From contig NZ_NBXD01000019.1 of assembly GCF_003399645.1 (NCBI RefSeq), forward strand, positions 62,001-126,000: a stretch of DNA of 64,000 bases, given 5' to 3'. The notes under the pieces are model-generated. The model saw nothing but the letters and a program-made list of their open reading frames with translations, searched no databases and was not told the origin of the DNA. Both the position numbers and the translations under genes were made by a program. The stretch is from Subtercola boreus (GTDB taxonomy: Bacteria > Actinomycetota > Actinomycetes > Actinomycetales > Microbacteriaceae). The first letter of the stretch is position 1. Every line of letters begins with the position of its first letter. Below, piece by piece: positions 28,771 to 36,732 of this stretch.

Positions 28771-30432
28771 CTACATCCGGTCGGGCGCCGAGACGCCAAG
28801 CAGGGCCAGGCCGTTGCGGATGACCTGACCCGTGGCATCGTTCAGCCACAGGCGGGTGCGGTGCAGGTCGGTGACCGCCTCGTCGCCGAGCGGCAGCACC
28901 CGGCAGCTCGCGTACCACCGGTGGTAGTGCCCGGCGACCTCTTCGAGATAGCGGGCGACGCGGTGCGGCTCTCGCAGCTCCGCCGACTGCGCGACGACGC
29001 GCGGCAGCTCCTGCAGCGATCCGAGCAGTTCGGTCTCGGTCTCGTGCGTCAGAAGTGACGGCTCGAAGGCACTGCGATCGACCCCGGCCGCCTCGGCGTT
29101 CTTCGCCACGGAGCGTGTGCGCGAGTGCGCGTACTGCACGTAGAACACCGGGTTGTCGTTCGTGCGCTCGCGCAACTTCTCGCCGTCGAGCGAGAGGGGT
29201 GAGTCGGCCGGATACCGGGCGAGCGAGTACCGCAGAGCATCCGCCCCCACCCAGTTGAGCAGGTCGTCGAGTTCGACGATGTTGCCGGCGCGCTTGGAGA
29301 GCTTGGCGCCGTTGAGATTCACGAGCTGGCCGATGAGCACCGTGATGTTGACGTCGGGATCGTCGCCGGCAGCCGCCGCGAGCGCCTTCAGTCGACCGAC
29401 GTAGCCGTGGTGGTCGGCGCCCAGCAGGTAGATCTTCTCGGTGAATCCGCGGTCCTTCTTGTTGAGGTAGTAGGCCGCGTCGGCCGCGAAGTAGGTCGTG
29501 ACGCCGTTGCCGCGGGTGAGCACACGGTCTTTGTCGTCGCCGAAGTCGGTGGTGCGCACCCACACCGCGTCGTCCTTCTCGAACACGTGGCCCTGTTCGG
29601 CGAGCCGCACGGCCGCGTCGTCGATGAGGCTCCTGCCCGTCTCGGGGTCGGCCACATGAAGGCTGCGCTCGGAGAAGTACACATCGAAGTGCACGTTGAA
29701 GTTCTCGAGCGACGTCTTGATCTCGTCGAGCTGCTGCAGGTAGCCCAGGTCGCGTGCCAGGGCGATCGCGTCATCGTGCGGGAGTGTGAGCAGGTCGGGT
29801 GCCTTCTCGAGCACGTGAGCGGCGAGCGCCTGCACGTACTCCCCCGGATAGCCGTTCTCAGGAGTCGGCTCACCCTTGGCGGCTGCGAGGATCGAGGCCC
29901 CGAAGTTGTCCATCTGGTTGCCGGCATCGTTGATGTAGTACTCGGTCGTGACCTCGGCTCCGGATGCCGTCAGCACGCGAGCGATCGCGTCACCGAGAGC
30001 GGCCCAGCGCGTGTGGCCGAGGTGCAACGGCCCGGTGGGATTGGCCGAGACGAACTCCATGTTGACGCTGAGCCCGTCGAGCACCGTCGTGTGACCGTAC
30101 CTGTCGCCCTGGTTCAGGATGCTGCGCACGATCTCTCCCGCCGCGGCGGTGTCGAGGGTGATGTTGATGAAACCCGGGCCCGCGACGTCGACCGATGCGA
30201 CGCCGTCGATGGCCTCGATGCCGGGGAGGAGTTCGGCGGCGAACGCGCGTGGGTTCGTTCCGAGCCGCTTCGCGAGCTTCATGGCGATGTTCGAGGTCCA
30301 GTCGCCGTGGTCGCGGTTGCGCGGGCGCTCCAGCAGAACGTCACCCAGAGTGATGCTCACGTCGTCGCCGCGCAGGCGAAGCCGATCGCCCACGATGTCG
30401 AACAGGGCGCTGGAGAGGTCTTCGGGAGTCAC
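28771..30432 (-). CDS. argS: Arginyl-tRNA synthetase
   Basis: This class I synthetase has 553 residues. The N-terminal Add-1 domain has [22 protein letters not shown]. The HIGH motif appears as [25 protein letters not shown]-like segment is [20 protein letters not shown], and the C-terminal anticodon-binding domain ends [43 protein letters not shown] chose the GTG at 30432 ([14 protein letters not shown]); a GTG at 30438 is equally possible. An in-frame extension upstream runs through the palindrome at 30489 and is not coding. In mycobacteria argS directly precedes lysA; here two envelope genes intervene. Confidence 0.95.
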   Translation of the reverse strand: MTPEDLSSALFDIVGDRLRLRGDDVSITLGDVLLERPRNRDHGDWTSNIAMKLAKRLGTNPRAFAAELLPGIEAIDGVASVDVAGPGFINITLDTAAAGEIVRSILNQGDRYGHTTVLDGLSVNMEFVSANPTGPLHLGHTRWAALGDAIARVLTASGAEVTTEYYINDAGNQMDNFGASILAAAKGEPTPENGYPGEYVQALAAHVLEKAPDLLTLPHDDAIALARDLGYLQQLDEIKTSLENFNVHFDVYFSERSLHVADPETGRSLIDDAAVRLAEQGHVFEKDDAVWVRTTDFGDDKDRVLTRGNGVTTYFAADAAYYLNKKDRGFTEKIYLLGADHHGYVGRLKALAAAAGDDPDVNITVLIGQLVNLNGAKLSKRAGNIVELDDLLNWVGADALRYSLARYPADSPLSLDGEKLRERTNDNPVFYVQYAHSRTRSVAKNAEAAGVDRSAFEPSLLTHETETELLGSLQELPRVVAQSAELREPHRVARYLEEVAGHYHRWYASCRVLPLGDEAVTDLHRTRLWLNDATGQVIRNGLALLGVSAPDRM

Positions 30433-30488
30433 GGGCACCAAGTCTACCGCGAGCCCCTCGGCCCTCCCGCGGCGCACAGGGCGGCCCC

Positions 30489-30542
30489 CGTTTTGCGCAA
30501 AAGCACCCAAGCCAGCGGCTTTGGGTGCTTTTGCGCAAAACG
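30489..30542. terminator. Long palindrome with GCGCAAAAGCACC core (copy 1)
   Basis: Two 22-bp arms match perfectly (30489-30510 and 30521-30542), and further pairing continues into the loop (GCC/GGC). Each arm contains TTTTGCGCAAAA, itself a palindrome. It lies 39 nt after the transglutaminase gene and upstream of argS, both on the minus strand. The same GCGCAAAAGCAC core recurs at 62722-62773. A bidirectional terminator is the simplest reading; a dispersed palindromic repeat is the alternative. Confidence 0.65.
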
Positions 30543-30580
30543 CGCGGAGCGGGCGCGGGGGGCGTGCGGGGGGGGGGGCG

Positions 30581-31375
30581 TCAGTGCAGCTGCACGAGTT
30601 CGCGGGTGTCATCGAGTGGCAGGGCATCCGCCGTCGCCGTCACCTCGAGCTCGCGCAGCGTCAGCCAGCCGCCGTGGTTGGTGAGAAAGGCGGTGTCGGC
30701 GGCATCTCTGCCCGTCGCGATGCGCACGAGGCTCTGCCGCGGGGCGAGCGCCGTCGCGTCGATGATGAACCATTCGCCGTCGACGAAGGCCTCGGCCACT
30801 GCGTGGAAGTCCATCGGGCTGAGGCCGGGCGCATAGACCGACACGAGCCGCGCCGGGATGTCGAGTCCGCGCAGCAGCGTGATGACGAGGTGGGCATAGT
30901 CCCGGCACACCCCCCGGCGGCTGAGCAGGGTCTGGATGGCACCGTCGGTCGGCAGGCTCGACCCCGGAACGTAGTTGAGCTTCTCACCCACCCACGAACT
31001 CACGCTGTCGAGCAGCATCCGCCCCGACAGCCCCCGGAACTCGGAGCGCGCGGTCGGCAGCAGGGTGTCGGACTCGCAGTAACGGCTCGGTCGCAGGTAC
31101 GTGATCAGGTCGTTCTTCGTGACCGGTGCCTGCGCAGCACTGCCGTCGACCTCGGCCCAGTAGTTCAGCGTGAGGCGGCCCGCCTCGGCGTCGAATTCGT
31201 GCAGCCGGGTACCGTGCACATCGAGAATGTCGACGGGGGTGATCGGATGCCCGTTGTACAGGTACTCGACCCGTTCGGAGGCGAGGCTCACGTTCGCCGC
31301 CGCGGCGACCGAGAACACGAGGTTCGCGGGAGCGTCGATGTCGCAGACGATGTGGGCGCTGACCGTTCGCTTCAT
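30581..31375 (-). CDS. Transglutaminase-like cysteine protease family protein
   Basis: This 264-residue soluble protein has the papain-like transglutaminase core: Cys157 in [11 protein letters not shown], His191 in [15 protein letters not shown] and Asp206 in FIIDATAL, a complete triad. The N-terminal half forms a beta-rich domain ([16 protein letters not shown]) seen in bacterial transglutaminase-like proteins. Substrate and reaction are unknown; the family includes peptidases and amidases. The ATG at 31375 has GGGAGGA about 9 nt upstream. It stands alone between argS and tRNA-Arg. Confidence 0.85.
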   Translation of the reverse strand: MKRTVSAHIVCDIDAPANLVFSVAAAANVSLASERVEYLYNGHPITPVDILDVHGTRLHEFDAEAGRLTLNYWAEVDGSAAQAPVTKNDLITYLRPSRYCESDTLLPTARSEFRGLSGRMLLDSVSSWVGEKLNYVPGSSLPTDGAIQTLLSRRGVCRDYAHLVITLLRGLDIPARLVSVYAPGLSPMDFHAVAEAFVDGEWFIIDATALAPRQSLVRIATGRDAADTAFLTNHGGWLTLRELEVTATADALPLDDTRELVQLH

Positions 31376-31439
31376 GCGTCGATCCTCCCACGGAACACAG
31401 GGCACTCCTCGCCGGTGGTAGCCTAGACACCGCACTCCT

Positions 31440-31514
31440 GGCCCCATAGCTCAGGGGATAGAGCACTGCCCTCCGGAGGCAGGGGCCGCAGTTCGAATCT
31501 GCGTGGGGCCACCA
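31440..31514 (+). tRNA. tRNA-Arg (anticodon CCG)
   Basis: The cloverleaf folds fully. The acceptor stem is GGCCCCA/TGGGGCC with discriminator A and an encoded CCA (31512-31514). The anticodon stem CTGCC/GGCAG encloses the loop CTCCGGA with anticodon CCG, and the T-arm is CGCAG-TTCGAAT-CTGCG. It reads CGG arginine codons, which are frequent in this GC-rich genome. Confidence 0.95.
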
Positions 31515-31577
31515 GCGGCGCGGGGGCACCCCGATCACACGCGACACGCCGGTGTTGGCGGGTATTCCCGGGGCAGA

Positions 31578-31595
31578 GTCCCCTAAAGTGGGGAC
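31578..31595 (+). terminator. Hairpin downstream of tRNA-Arg
   Basis: GTCCCC-TAAAGT-GGGGAC is a perfect 6-bp stem with a 6-nt loop, 63 nt after the tRNA, just before the 16-bp repeat array. It may end the tRNA transcript or belong to the control region of the downstream small gene. Confidence 0.4.
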
Positions 31596-31601
31596 TGTAG
31601 A

Positions 31602-31686
31602 ACCACTCGTAGTACGCACCACTCGTAGTACGCACCACTCGTAGTACGCACCACTCGTAGTACGCACCACTCGTAGTACGCACCAC
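31602..31686 (+). repeat. Five tandem 16-bp repeats (ACCACTCGTAGTACGC) plus a partial unit
   Basis: Five identical, head-to-tail copies occupy 31602-31681, followed by the first five bases of a sixth. Each unit contains CGTA-G-TACG, a 4+4 inverted repeat with one central base. There are no spacers, so this is not CRISPR. The array lies between tRNA-Arg and a small membrane protein gene. Confidence 0.9.
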
Positions 31687-31718
31687 AGACCCAGCGCCGG
31701 GCCAGCCTGTTCTCGCCG

Positions 31719-31738
31719 CGGGGTCGTTCCGAACCCCG
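31719..31738 (+). promoter_or_regulatory. Stem-loop in the leader of the 65-residue protein gene
   Basis: CGGGGT-CGTTCCGA-ACCCCG forms a 6-bp stem ending 18 nt before the ATG at 31757 and just upstream of the Shine-Dalgarno. It might affect translation or mRNA stability. Confidence 0.35.
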
Positions 31739-31756
31739 ACCAGCTAGGAGAACGAC

Positions 31757-31954
31757 ATGGCGCTCATCGTCTTCATCATCGTCTGTGCAGTGGTTCTGTG
31801 GGTGGCGGTGTCATTGCCCCTCGCGGTCATCATCGGCCGCATATCGCACCGGGCCGACCTGGGTTCGGCACCGCGGATGCCCGGCGTGGTCGGCTACCGC
31901 AGCACCGGCAGCTTCGCCAGCTCGACGGGCAGCGTCGGCAGCATCACGCGCTGA
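31757..31954 (+). CDS. Small single-helix membrane protein
   Basis: The gene encodes 65 residues. A long hydrophobic N-terminal helix (ALIVFIIVCAVVLWVAVSLPLAVIIG) is followed by a polar, Ser/Gly-rich tail ending TGSFASSTGSVGSITR. A strong Shine-Dalgarno (AGGAG, 7 nt upstream) and high third-position GC support real translation. No family is recognised. It is preceded by a stem-loop and a tandem repeat array and overlaps the 3' end of the convergent amidotransferase gene by 11 bp. Confidence 0.7.
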   Translation: MALIVFIIVCAVVLWVAVSLPLAVIIGRISHRADLGSAPRMPGVVGYRSTGSFASSTGSVGSITR

Positions 31955-32720
31955 GGCGTGTCGCGCCCAGCTGTTCGCTCGTGCGAGCGGCAGCGGCGCG
32001 TTCGCCGAGCCCGTCCAGCAGCAGCCCAAGCTGTTCACTCGGCGCACCCGGGTCTTCCGGATGGAACTGCACTCCCGTGATCGGCGCCGAGACGTGCTCG
32101 ACAGCCTCCGGCGAGCCATCCGGTGCCACCCCGACGACGACGAGACCGTCGCCCAGCAGGGCGATGGACTGGTGGTGTGCGCTCTGCACTCGCAGGAGAG
32201 ACGACCCGAGGCTCGCGGCCAGAGCACTGTTGCTGTGCAGCACCACAGCGTGCCCCGCCATCGCCCGCGACACGGGGCCGTGCAGGTTCTTGTGGATGGT
32301 GTTCTCGCCGATGTCCTGCTGCAGGGTGCCGCCGAGGGCGACGTTGATGACCTGGTGCCCGCGGCAGATGCCGAGCAGCGGAGTCGAGCGCAGCAGAGCC
32401 CGACGCACCAGCGCGAGCTGCCCCTCGTCGGCGGCTTCGTAGTGCCTGCCCTGGCCGGGGTACCGGGTGGCGCCGTCGTAGAACTTCGGTGCGATGTCTT
32501 CACCGCCCATGATGACCACCGCCTCGGCCGTATCGGTGAGGGCAAGCAGTTCGGCGGTGCCGACATCCGCGGCGCCGATGCGGGTGACCGTCCAGCCCCG
32601 TGACTCGGCTTCGGCGACGACGCGCGAATTGAGCATGTCGACGTAGGAGTGATAGGCGGTGTCGTACGGACGCGTGCGCGTCACCTCGACCACAGCGAGC
32701 CGTCGGGTCTTGCTGATCAT
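31944..32720 (-). CDS. Class I glutamine amidotransferase-type gamma-glutamyl hydrolase (PuuD/peptidase C26 family)
   Basis: The protein has 258 residues. The nucleophile is C119 in GICRGHQ, with His220 and Glu222 in GVQFHPED completing the triad. The family includes gamma-glutamyl-GABA hydrolase of polyamine breakdown. The N-terminus VVEVTRTRPYDTAYHSYVDMLN is somewhat unlike PuuD, so the substrate is uncertain. I chose the ATG at 32720, preceded by GGAAGG; a GTG at 32759 is an alternative. It is not near the aminotransferase, so a polyamine role is only a possibility. Confidence 0.82.
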   Translation of the reverse strand: MISKTRRLAVVEVTRTRPYDTAYHSYVDMLNSRVVAEAESRGWTVTRIGAADVGTAELLALTDTAEAVVIMGGEDIAPKFYDGATRYPGQGRHYEAADEGQLALVRRALLRSTPLLGICRGHQVINVALGGTLQQDIGENTIHKNLHGPVSRAMAGHAVVLHSNSALAASLGSSLLRVQSAHHQSIALLGDGLVVVGVAPDGSPEAVEHVSAPITGVQFHPEDPGAPSEQLGLLLDGLGERAAAARTSEQLGATRLSA

Positions 32721-32828
32721 CCGTTCGCCTTCCGTGTGTTCGAACCTGTCATCTGCCACCTTCAGTCAAGACTACGAAGGCCGAGAGTGACAGCCGACGC
32801 GTAACGGGGCGAAACACGCGGGCCGTGC

Positions 32829-32834
32829 CACACT
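32829..32834 (+). promoter_or_regulatory. Possible -10 of a leaderless promoter for the arginase-like gene
   Basis: CACACT ends 6 nt before the GTG at 32841. It matches the TAnnnT pattern only in part. Confidence 0.3.
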
Positions 32835-32840
32835 GGGATC

Positions 32841-33734
32841 GTGCCAGCAACGTTTCTGATCGTGCCCGAATGGCAGGGTTCCGGGTCGTCCCGGGCCATG
32901 CAGCTGATCGATGGCGCCGAGGCCATCGCCGGTGATCTTCCGAAGGCCCTGACCCGCCGCGTGAGCGTGCCGCTGGGCGCCGGCGAGAGCCTGGGCAGCG
33001 GGGTGCAGCGCATGAGCGCGGTGCGCAGCATCCGTGACGCCGTCGAGGTGGCGATCGCGGCGGTGACGGCTCCGGATGCCCAGCTCCAGGATGACGCGGG
33101 CACCGTTGTGACGATCGGCGGTGACTGCGGGGTCGAGCTGGCCCCGCTTGCCGCCGCGATGCGTCGCACCGAGCAGGCCGGCGGGCGGCTCGCCGTGCTC
33201 TGGTTCGACGCGCACGCCGACCTGCAGGCCCCGGACGACGCGAACCCGCAGCCCTTCTCGGGCCAGGTTCTGCGAACACTGCTCGGCGAAGGGTCGGAGC
33301 TGCTCGTTCCGGAGTTCGACCAGACTCTCGACGCGACCCGTGTCGTGTTGGCCGGAGTGCGCTCGGTCGAGACGTTCGAAGAGGAGTACATCGCCGAGAA
33401 GGGCATCGCGCTGGTACCGGTCGACGAGCTGGGCGACGGGTCGACGCCAGCCGGGGTCGCGCTCGTCAGCGCGCTGGAAGCCACCGGCGCGACGGCGGTG
33501 TACATCCACGTCGACCTCGATGTGCTCGACCCTGCGGTGATCGCGGCGATCAGTTTTCCCGAGCCGTTCGGGCTGAGCCTGCCCGTGCTGGTGGAGAACA
33601 TCACGGCCGTCAGACGGCGCTTCGCGCTGGCCGGAGCCGGCATCACGCAGTTCGCGCCGGCGAGCCCCGACGCGGCATCCGACGACCTGGCTGTCGTGCT
33701 CCGCGTCATCTCGGCACTGACGCGCACACTTTGA
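32841..33734 (+). CDS. Arginase/agmatinase-family (ureohydrolase fold) protein with a Cys-for-His change
   Basis: The protein has 297 residues with the ureohydrolase fold. Two of the three metal motifs are canonical: DAHAD (residues 123-127) and VDLDVLDP (Asp225, Asp227). The first, normally GGDHS, reads TIGGDCGVELAP, with Cys96 in place of the metal-binding His. I recall similar GGDC forms among actinobacterial arginase-family proteins, so this may be a distinct subgroup. It may use a different metal or substrate, and calling it arginase would be unsafe. The start is GTG 32841. Confidence 0.82.
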   Translation: MPATFLIVPEWQGSGSSRAMQLIDGAEAIAGDLPKALTRRVSVPLGAGESLGSGVQRMSAVRSIRDAVEVAIAAVTAPDAQLQDDAGTVVTIGGDCGVELAPLAAAMRRTEQAGGRLAVLWFDAHADLQAPDDANPQPFSGQVLRTLLGEGSELLVPEFDQTLDATRVVLAGVRSVETFEEEYIAEKGIALVPVDELGDGSTPAGVALVSALEATGATAVYIHVDLDVLDPAVIAAISFPEPFGLSLPVLVENITAVRRRFALAGAGITQFAPASPDAASDDLAVVLRVISALTRTL

Positions 33735-33839
33735 CCCGCGCGCGCTGACCCGCTGGCCCACCGCTGTCCCTGCCCTGTCGGCCCACCCCACCCGACGGGC
33801 CGGTCGCGGATGCCTGAATGGCGGTGCGCCGGTGGCGGC

Positions 33840-33845
33840 TAGCAT
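33840..33845 (+). promoter_or_regulatory. -10 element of a leaderless promoter for the crotonase gene
   Basis: TAGCAT ends 6 nt before the ATG at 33852. No Shine-Dalgarno of normal spacing is present. Confidence 0.5.
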
Positions 33846-33851
33846 CGCAGG

Positions 33852-34700
33852 ATGACTACGCGCATCATCGTCGAACGCCGGGGCCACCTTCTGCTGATGG
33901 GGCTGAACCGCCCCGAGAAGCGGAATGCCGCCGACTTCGTCATGCTGCAGGAGCTCGCCGCGGCCTACGGCGAGCTGGACAGCGACCCCGAACTGCGGGC
34001 GGGGCTGGTCTACGGAGTGGGCGACCACTTCACGGCAGGACTCGACCTGGCCGACATCGGGCCCCGGATCGGCGCGGCGGGCAGCGGCGCAGTGGCGGGA
34101 GTCAGCGGGGCGGGCAGCGCAGGCACGGGCGGCGACACGACCGGCGCCCTCGACTTCGTACCCGAGGGGGGCATCAACCCGTGGCAGGTCGAGGGGCGGA
34201 GCCTTCGCAAACCTGTCGTCATCGCGGTGCAGGGCAGCTGCTTCACGCTCGGCATCGAGCTGATCCTGGCGAGCGATATCGCGGTGGCTGCGGAGTCGAC
34301 CCGATTCGGCCAGCTCGAGGTGAGCCGCGGCATCCTGCCCTTCGGCGGGGCGACGCTGCGGTTTCCCCGCGCCGTCGGCTGGGGCGACGCGATGCGCTGG
34401 ATGCTCACGGGCGACCTGTTCGACGCCAGCGAAGCGCACCGCATCGGTCTCGTGCAGGAGGTCGCCGCAGACGGGTCGCAGTTCGACCGCGCCCTCCAGA
34501 TCGCTGAACGGGTCGCAGCCCAGGCCCCTCTCGCCGTGCAGGCGACGCTTGCGAACGCCCGCCTCGCCGTGCGCGAGGGGGATGCTGCGGCCGAAGCGGC
34601 ACTGCAGCCCACCCTTGTCGCCCTCGCCGGCAGTGAAGATGCAGGCATCGGCATGGAAGCGTTTCTCAGCCGGAAGCCCGCCCTCTTCGTCGGACGCTGA
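33852..34700 (+). CDS. Crotonase/enoyl-CoA hydratase-family protein
   Basis: The protein has 282 residues. The N-terminal LLLMGLNRPEKRNAAD and the second oxyanion-hole region AVQGSCFTLGIELILASDIAVAAESTRFGQLEV mark the crotonase fold. The usual catalytic-glutamate pattern (GE/GC pair of enoyl-CoA hydratase) is not intact: SCFTLGIEL and RGILPFGGATLRFPR indicate a different reaction or substrate. A Gly/Ala/Ser insert of about 30 residues (starting near GPRIGAAGSG) interrupts the first oxyanion-hole loop. The CoA substrate is unknown and neighbours give no pathway clue. Confidence 0.82.
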   Translation: MTTRIIVERRGHLLLMGLNRPEKRNAADFVMLQELAAAYGELDSDPELRAGLVYGVGDHFTAGLDLADIGPRIGAAGSGAVAGVSGAGSAGTGGDTTGALDFVPEGGINPWQVEGRSLRKPVVIAVQGSCFTLGIELILASDIAVAAESTRFGQLEVSRGILPFGGATLRFPRAVGWGDAMRWMLTGDLFDASEAHRIGLVQEVAADGSQFDRALQIAERVAAQAPLAVQATLANARLAVREGDAAAEAALQPTLVALAGSEDAGIGMEAFLSRKPALFVGR

Positions 34701-34800
34701 GAGCGCACGCTCGGCCCCCCGACCACTCGGGCGGAGCTAGTCTGAACGAAGAAGCACCAGCCGGCCGCGAACCGATTGCGGCCTGTCGAGAGGATCACCG

Positions 34801-36336
34801 ATGACGCCCACCGATTCCGCCAGCACAGATTCTGCCGGCACAGATTCCGGCACCGAAACGACAGGCCCCGGCACCGGCACCACCGCCACCACCTTCGACG
34901 TCATCGTCATCGGCGCCGGCGCCGTGGGCGAGAACGTCGCCGACCGCGCTGCCCAGGGCGGACTCAGCACCGCAATCGTCGAGGCCGAGCTGGTCGGCGG
35001 CGAGTGCTCGTACTGGGCCTGCATGCCCTCGAAGGCGCTGCTGAGGAGCGGTTCCGTGCTGCGCCAGGCCCAGGCGGTGGGCGGCGCCCGCGAGGCGGTG
35101 ACAGGCGAGCTCGACGTGCAGGCCGTGCTGAACCGTCGCAACACGACGGTCAACGACTTCAAGGACGACAGCCAGGCCGAGTGGGTGGCCGGTGCCGGCA
35201 TCACCCTGGTGCGCGGTCACGCCCGCTTCACCGGCACGAAGTCCCTCTCGGTGACGGATGCCCGGGGCACGGTCACGCACCTCACCGCAAAGCACGCCAT
35301 CGTGGTCTCGACCGGGTCAGCCGCACTGCTGCCCGACATTCCGGGGCTGGCGGATTCGGCCCCCTGGACGAGCCGCGAAGCGACCTCGGCCCAGAGCATC
35401 CCCGCGCGGCTCGCCGTCCTGGGCGGCGGGGTCGTGGGCGCGGAGATGGCGACCGCCTACTCCTCGCTCGGATCGACGGTGACCGTGCTCTCCCGCAGCG
35501 AACTGCTCGGCAACCAGGAGCCGTTCGCCGGCGAGCTGGTGCACGAAGCCCTGGTCGGCCTCGGCGCCGATGTGAGAGTCGGTGTCTCGGCCACGAGCGT
35601 GAGCCGCAACGGCAGCGGCGGCGAGGTCACACTGACCCTCGACGACGGCAGCACGCTCGTGGTCGACGAACTGCTGGTGGCCATCGGCCGGGTACCCAAC
35701 ACCGGCGACCTCGGGCTCGACACGATCGGGCTCGAGCCGAACAGCTGGCTCGACGTCGACGACACCCTGCTCGTGGTCGATGCCGACGAAAAGCCGCTCG
35801 AGGGCGAGTGGCTGTACGCGACCGGCGACGTCAACCACCGCGCCCTCCTCACCCACCAGGGCAAGTACCAGGCCCGCGCAGCCGGTGACGTGATTGTGGC
35901 ACGTGCCCTCGGTAAGCCCCTGTCGACCGCGCCCTGGGGCGCCCACGTCGCCACGGCCGACCATGAGGCCGTTCCCCAGGTCACCTTCACCGACCCCGAG
36001 GTCGCGTCGGTCGGTCTCACGAAGGCGGCGGCCGAGAAGGCCGGCTATACAGTCAAGGCCGTCGACTACGACATGGCGAACGTGGCCGGCGCGAGCGTCA
36101 GTTCTGATACCTACAAGGGCATGGCCCGCATGGTGGTCGATGAGAAACGCCAGGTGCTGCTGGGCGCCACCTTCGTGGGACCGGATGTCGCCGAACTGCT
36201 GCACTCCGCCACGATCGCGGTGGTGGGCGAGGTTCCGCTGAACCGGTTGTGGCACGCCGTGCCGTCCTACCCGACGGTCAGCGAGGTCTGGCTGCGATTG
36301 CTCGAGACCTACGGTCGCGACGCCTCGAGCCACTGA
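34801..36336 (+). CDS. NAD(P)/FAD-dependent pyridine nucleotide-disulfide oxidoreductase
   Basis: This 511-residue class I flavoprotein disulfide reductase has a Thr/Gly/Ser-rich leader of about 30 residues. FAD binding is at VIVIGAGAVGENVADRAA, the redox pair is a CxxxxC in GGECSYWACMPSK (family: CLNVGC), the NAD(P) fold has VLGGGVVGAEMATAYSSLG and the C-terminal dimer interface has WHAVPSYPTVSEVWLRLLE with the catalytic His. It resembles dihydrolipoamide dehydrogenase paralogues whose electron acceptor is unknown. The Shine-Dalgarno GAGAGGA precedes the ATG. The gene ends 9 nt before an HExxH protein, suggesting cotranscription. Confidence 0.87.
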   Translation: MTPTDSASTDSAGTDSGTETTGPGTGTTATTFDVIVIGAGAVGENVADRAAQGGLSTAIVEAELVGGECSYWACMPSKALLRSGSVLRQAQAVGGAREAVTGELDVQAVLNRRNTTVNDFKDDSQAEWVAGAGITLVRGHARFTGTKSLSVTDARGTVTHLTAKHAIVVSTGSAALLPDIPGLADSAPWTSREATSAQSIPARLAVLGGGVVGAEMATAYSSLGSTVTVLSRSELLGNQEPFAGELVHEALVGLGADVRVGVSATSVSRNGSGGEVTLTLDDGSTLVVDELLVAIGRVPNTGDLGLDTIGLEPNSWLDVDDTLLVVDADEKPLEGEWLYATGDVNHRALLTHQGKYQARAAGDVIVARALGKPLSTAPWGAHVATADHEAVPQVTFTDPEVASVGLTKAAAEKAGYTVKAVDYDMANVAGASVSSDTYKGMARMVVDEKRQVLLGATFVGPDVAELLHSATIAVVGEVPLNRLWHAVPSYPTVSEVWLRLLETYGRDASSH

Positions 36337-36345
36337 GTCAACGCC

Positions 36346-36732
36346 ATGGTCCTTCGCATTCTCGCCGCGATTCTGAAGCCCCTCCTTCTCGCGCCGCCGG
36401 TGGTGCGGGCGGGGTATCTGTATGCAACGCTCGTCGGCCTCGTGTGGGGGGCCGCTCTCAGCACCGGCCGCATCCGACGTGTCGAAGGGCTGTTCGTCTG
36501 CCGGGGCGTGCCCACCTGGGCCTTCTCCCGCGGAGGCAGCTGCATCGGCGGCGTGTACCTCACCGACACGAACGACGCGCCGACGGTGTTGGAGCACGAA
36601 GCCATCCACCGCCGGCAGTGGATGACGTACGGGCTCACCTTTCCGCTCGTCTACGCTCTGGCCGGAACCGATCCGCTGAAGAACCGCTTCGAGATCGAGG
36701 CGGGCCTGACGAAGGGCGGGTACCTCCGATGA
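36346..36732 (+). CDS. Small HExxH-containing protein of unknown function
   Basis: The protein has 128 residues. It has a hydrophobic N-terminal half (LAAILKPLLLAPPVVRAGYLYATLVGLVWGAAL), then AFSRGGSCIGGVYLT and the motif EHEAIHRRQW, a zincin-like HExxH, followed by a second hydrophobic patch and NRFEIEAGLTKGGY. Similar short actinobacterial proteins have been labelled Fe-S oxidoreductase without good reason. A membrane-associated metallopeptidase-like role is a guess from the motif. It overlaps the SDR start codon (ATGA). Confidence 0.7.
   Translation: MVLRILAAILKPLLLAPPVVRAGYLYATLVGLVWGAALSTGRIRRVEGLFVCRGVPTWAFSRGGSCIGGVYLTDTNDAPTVLEHEAIHRRQWMTYGLTFPLVYALAGTDPLKNRFEIEAGLTKGGYLR

Noticed and set aside
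31500-31600. Integration (attachment) site of a mobile element at the tRNA-Arg 3' end
   Set aside because: No integrase, no direct repeat of the tRNA 3' end and no foreign base composition follow the tRNA.
31602-31686. CRISPR array
   Set aside because: The units are contiguous with no spacers and no cas genes are in the window.
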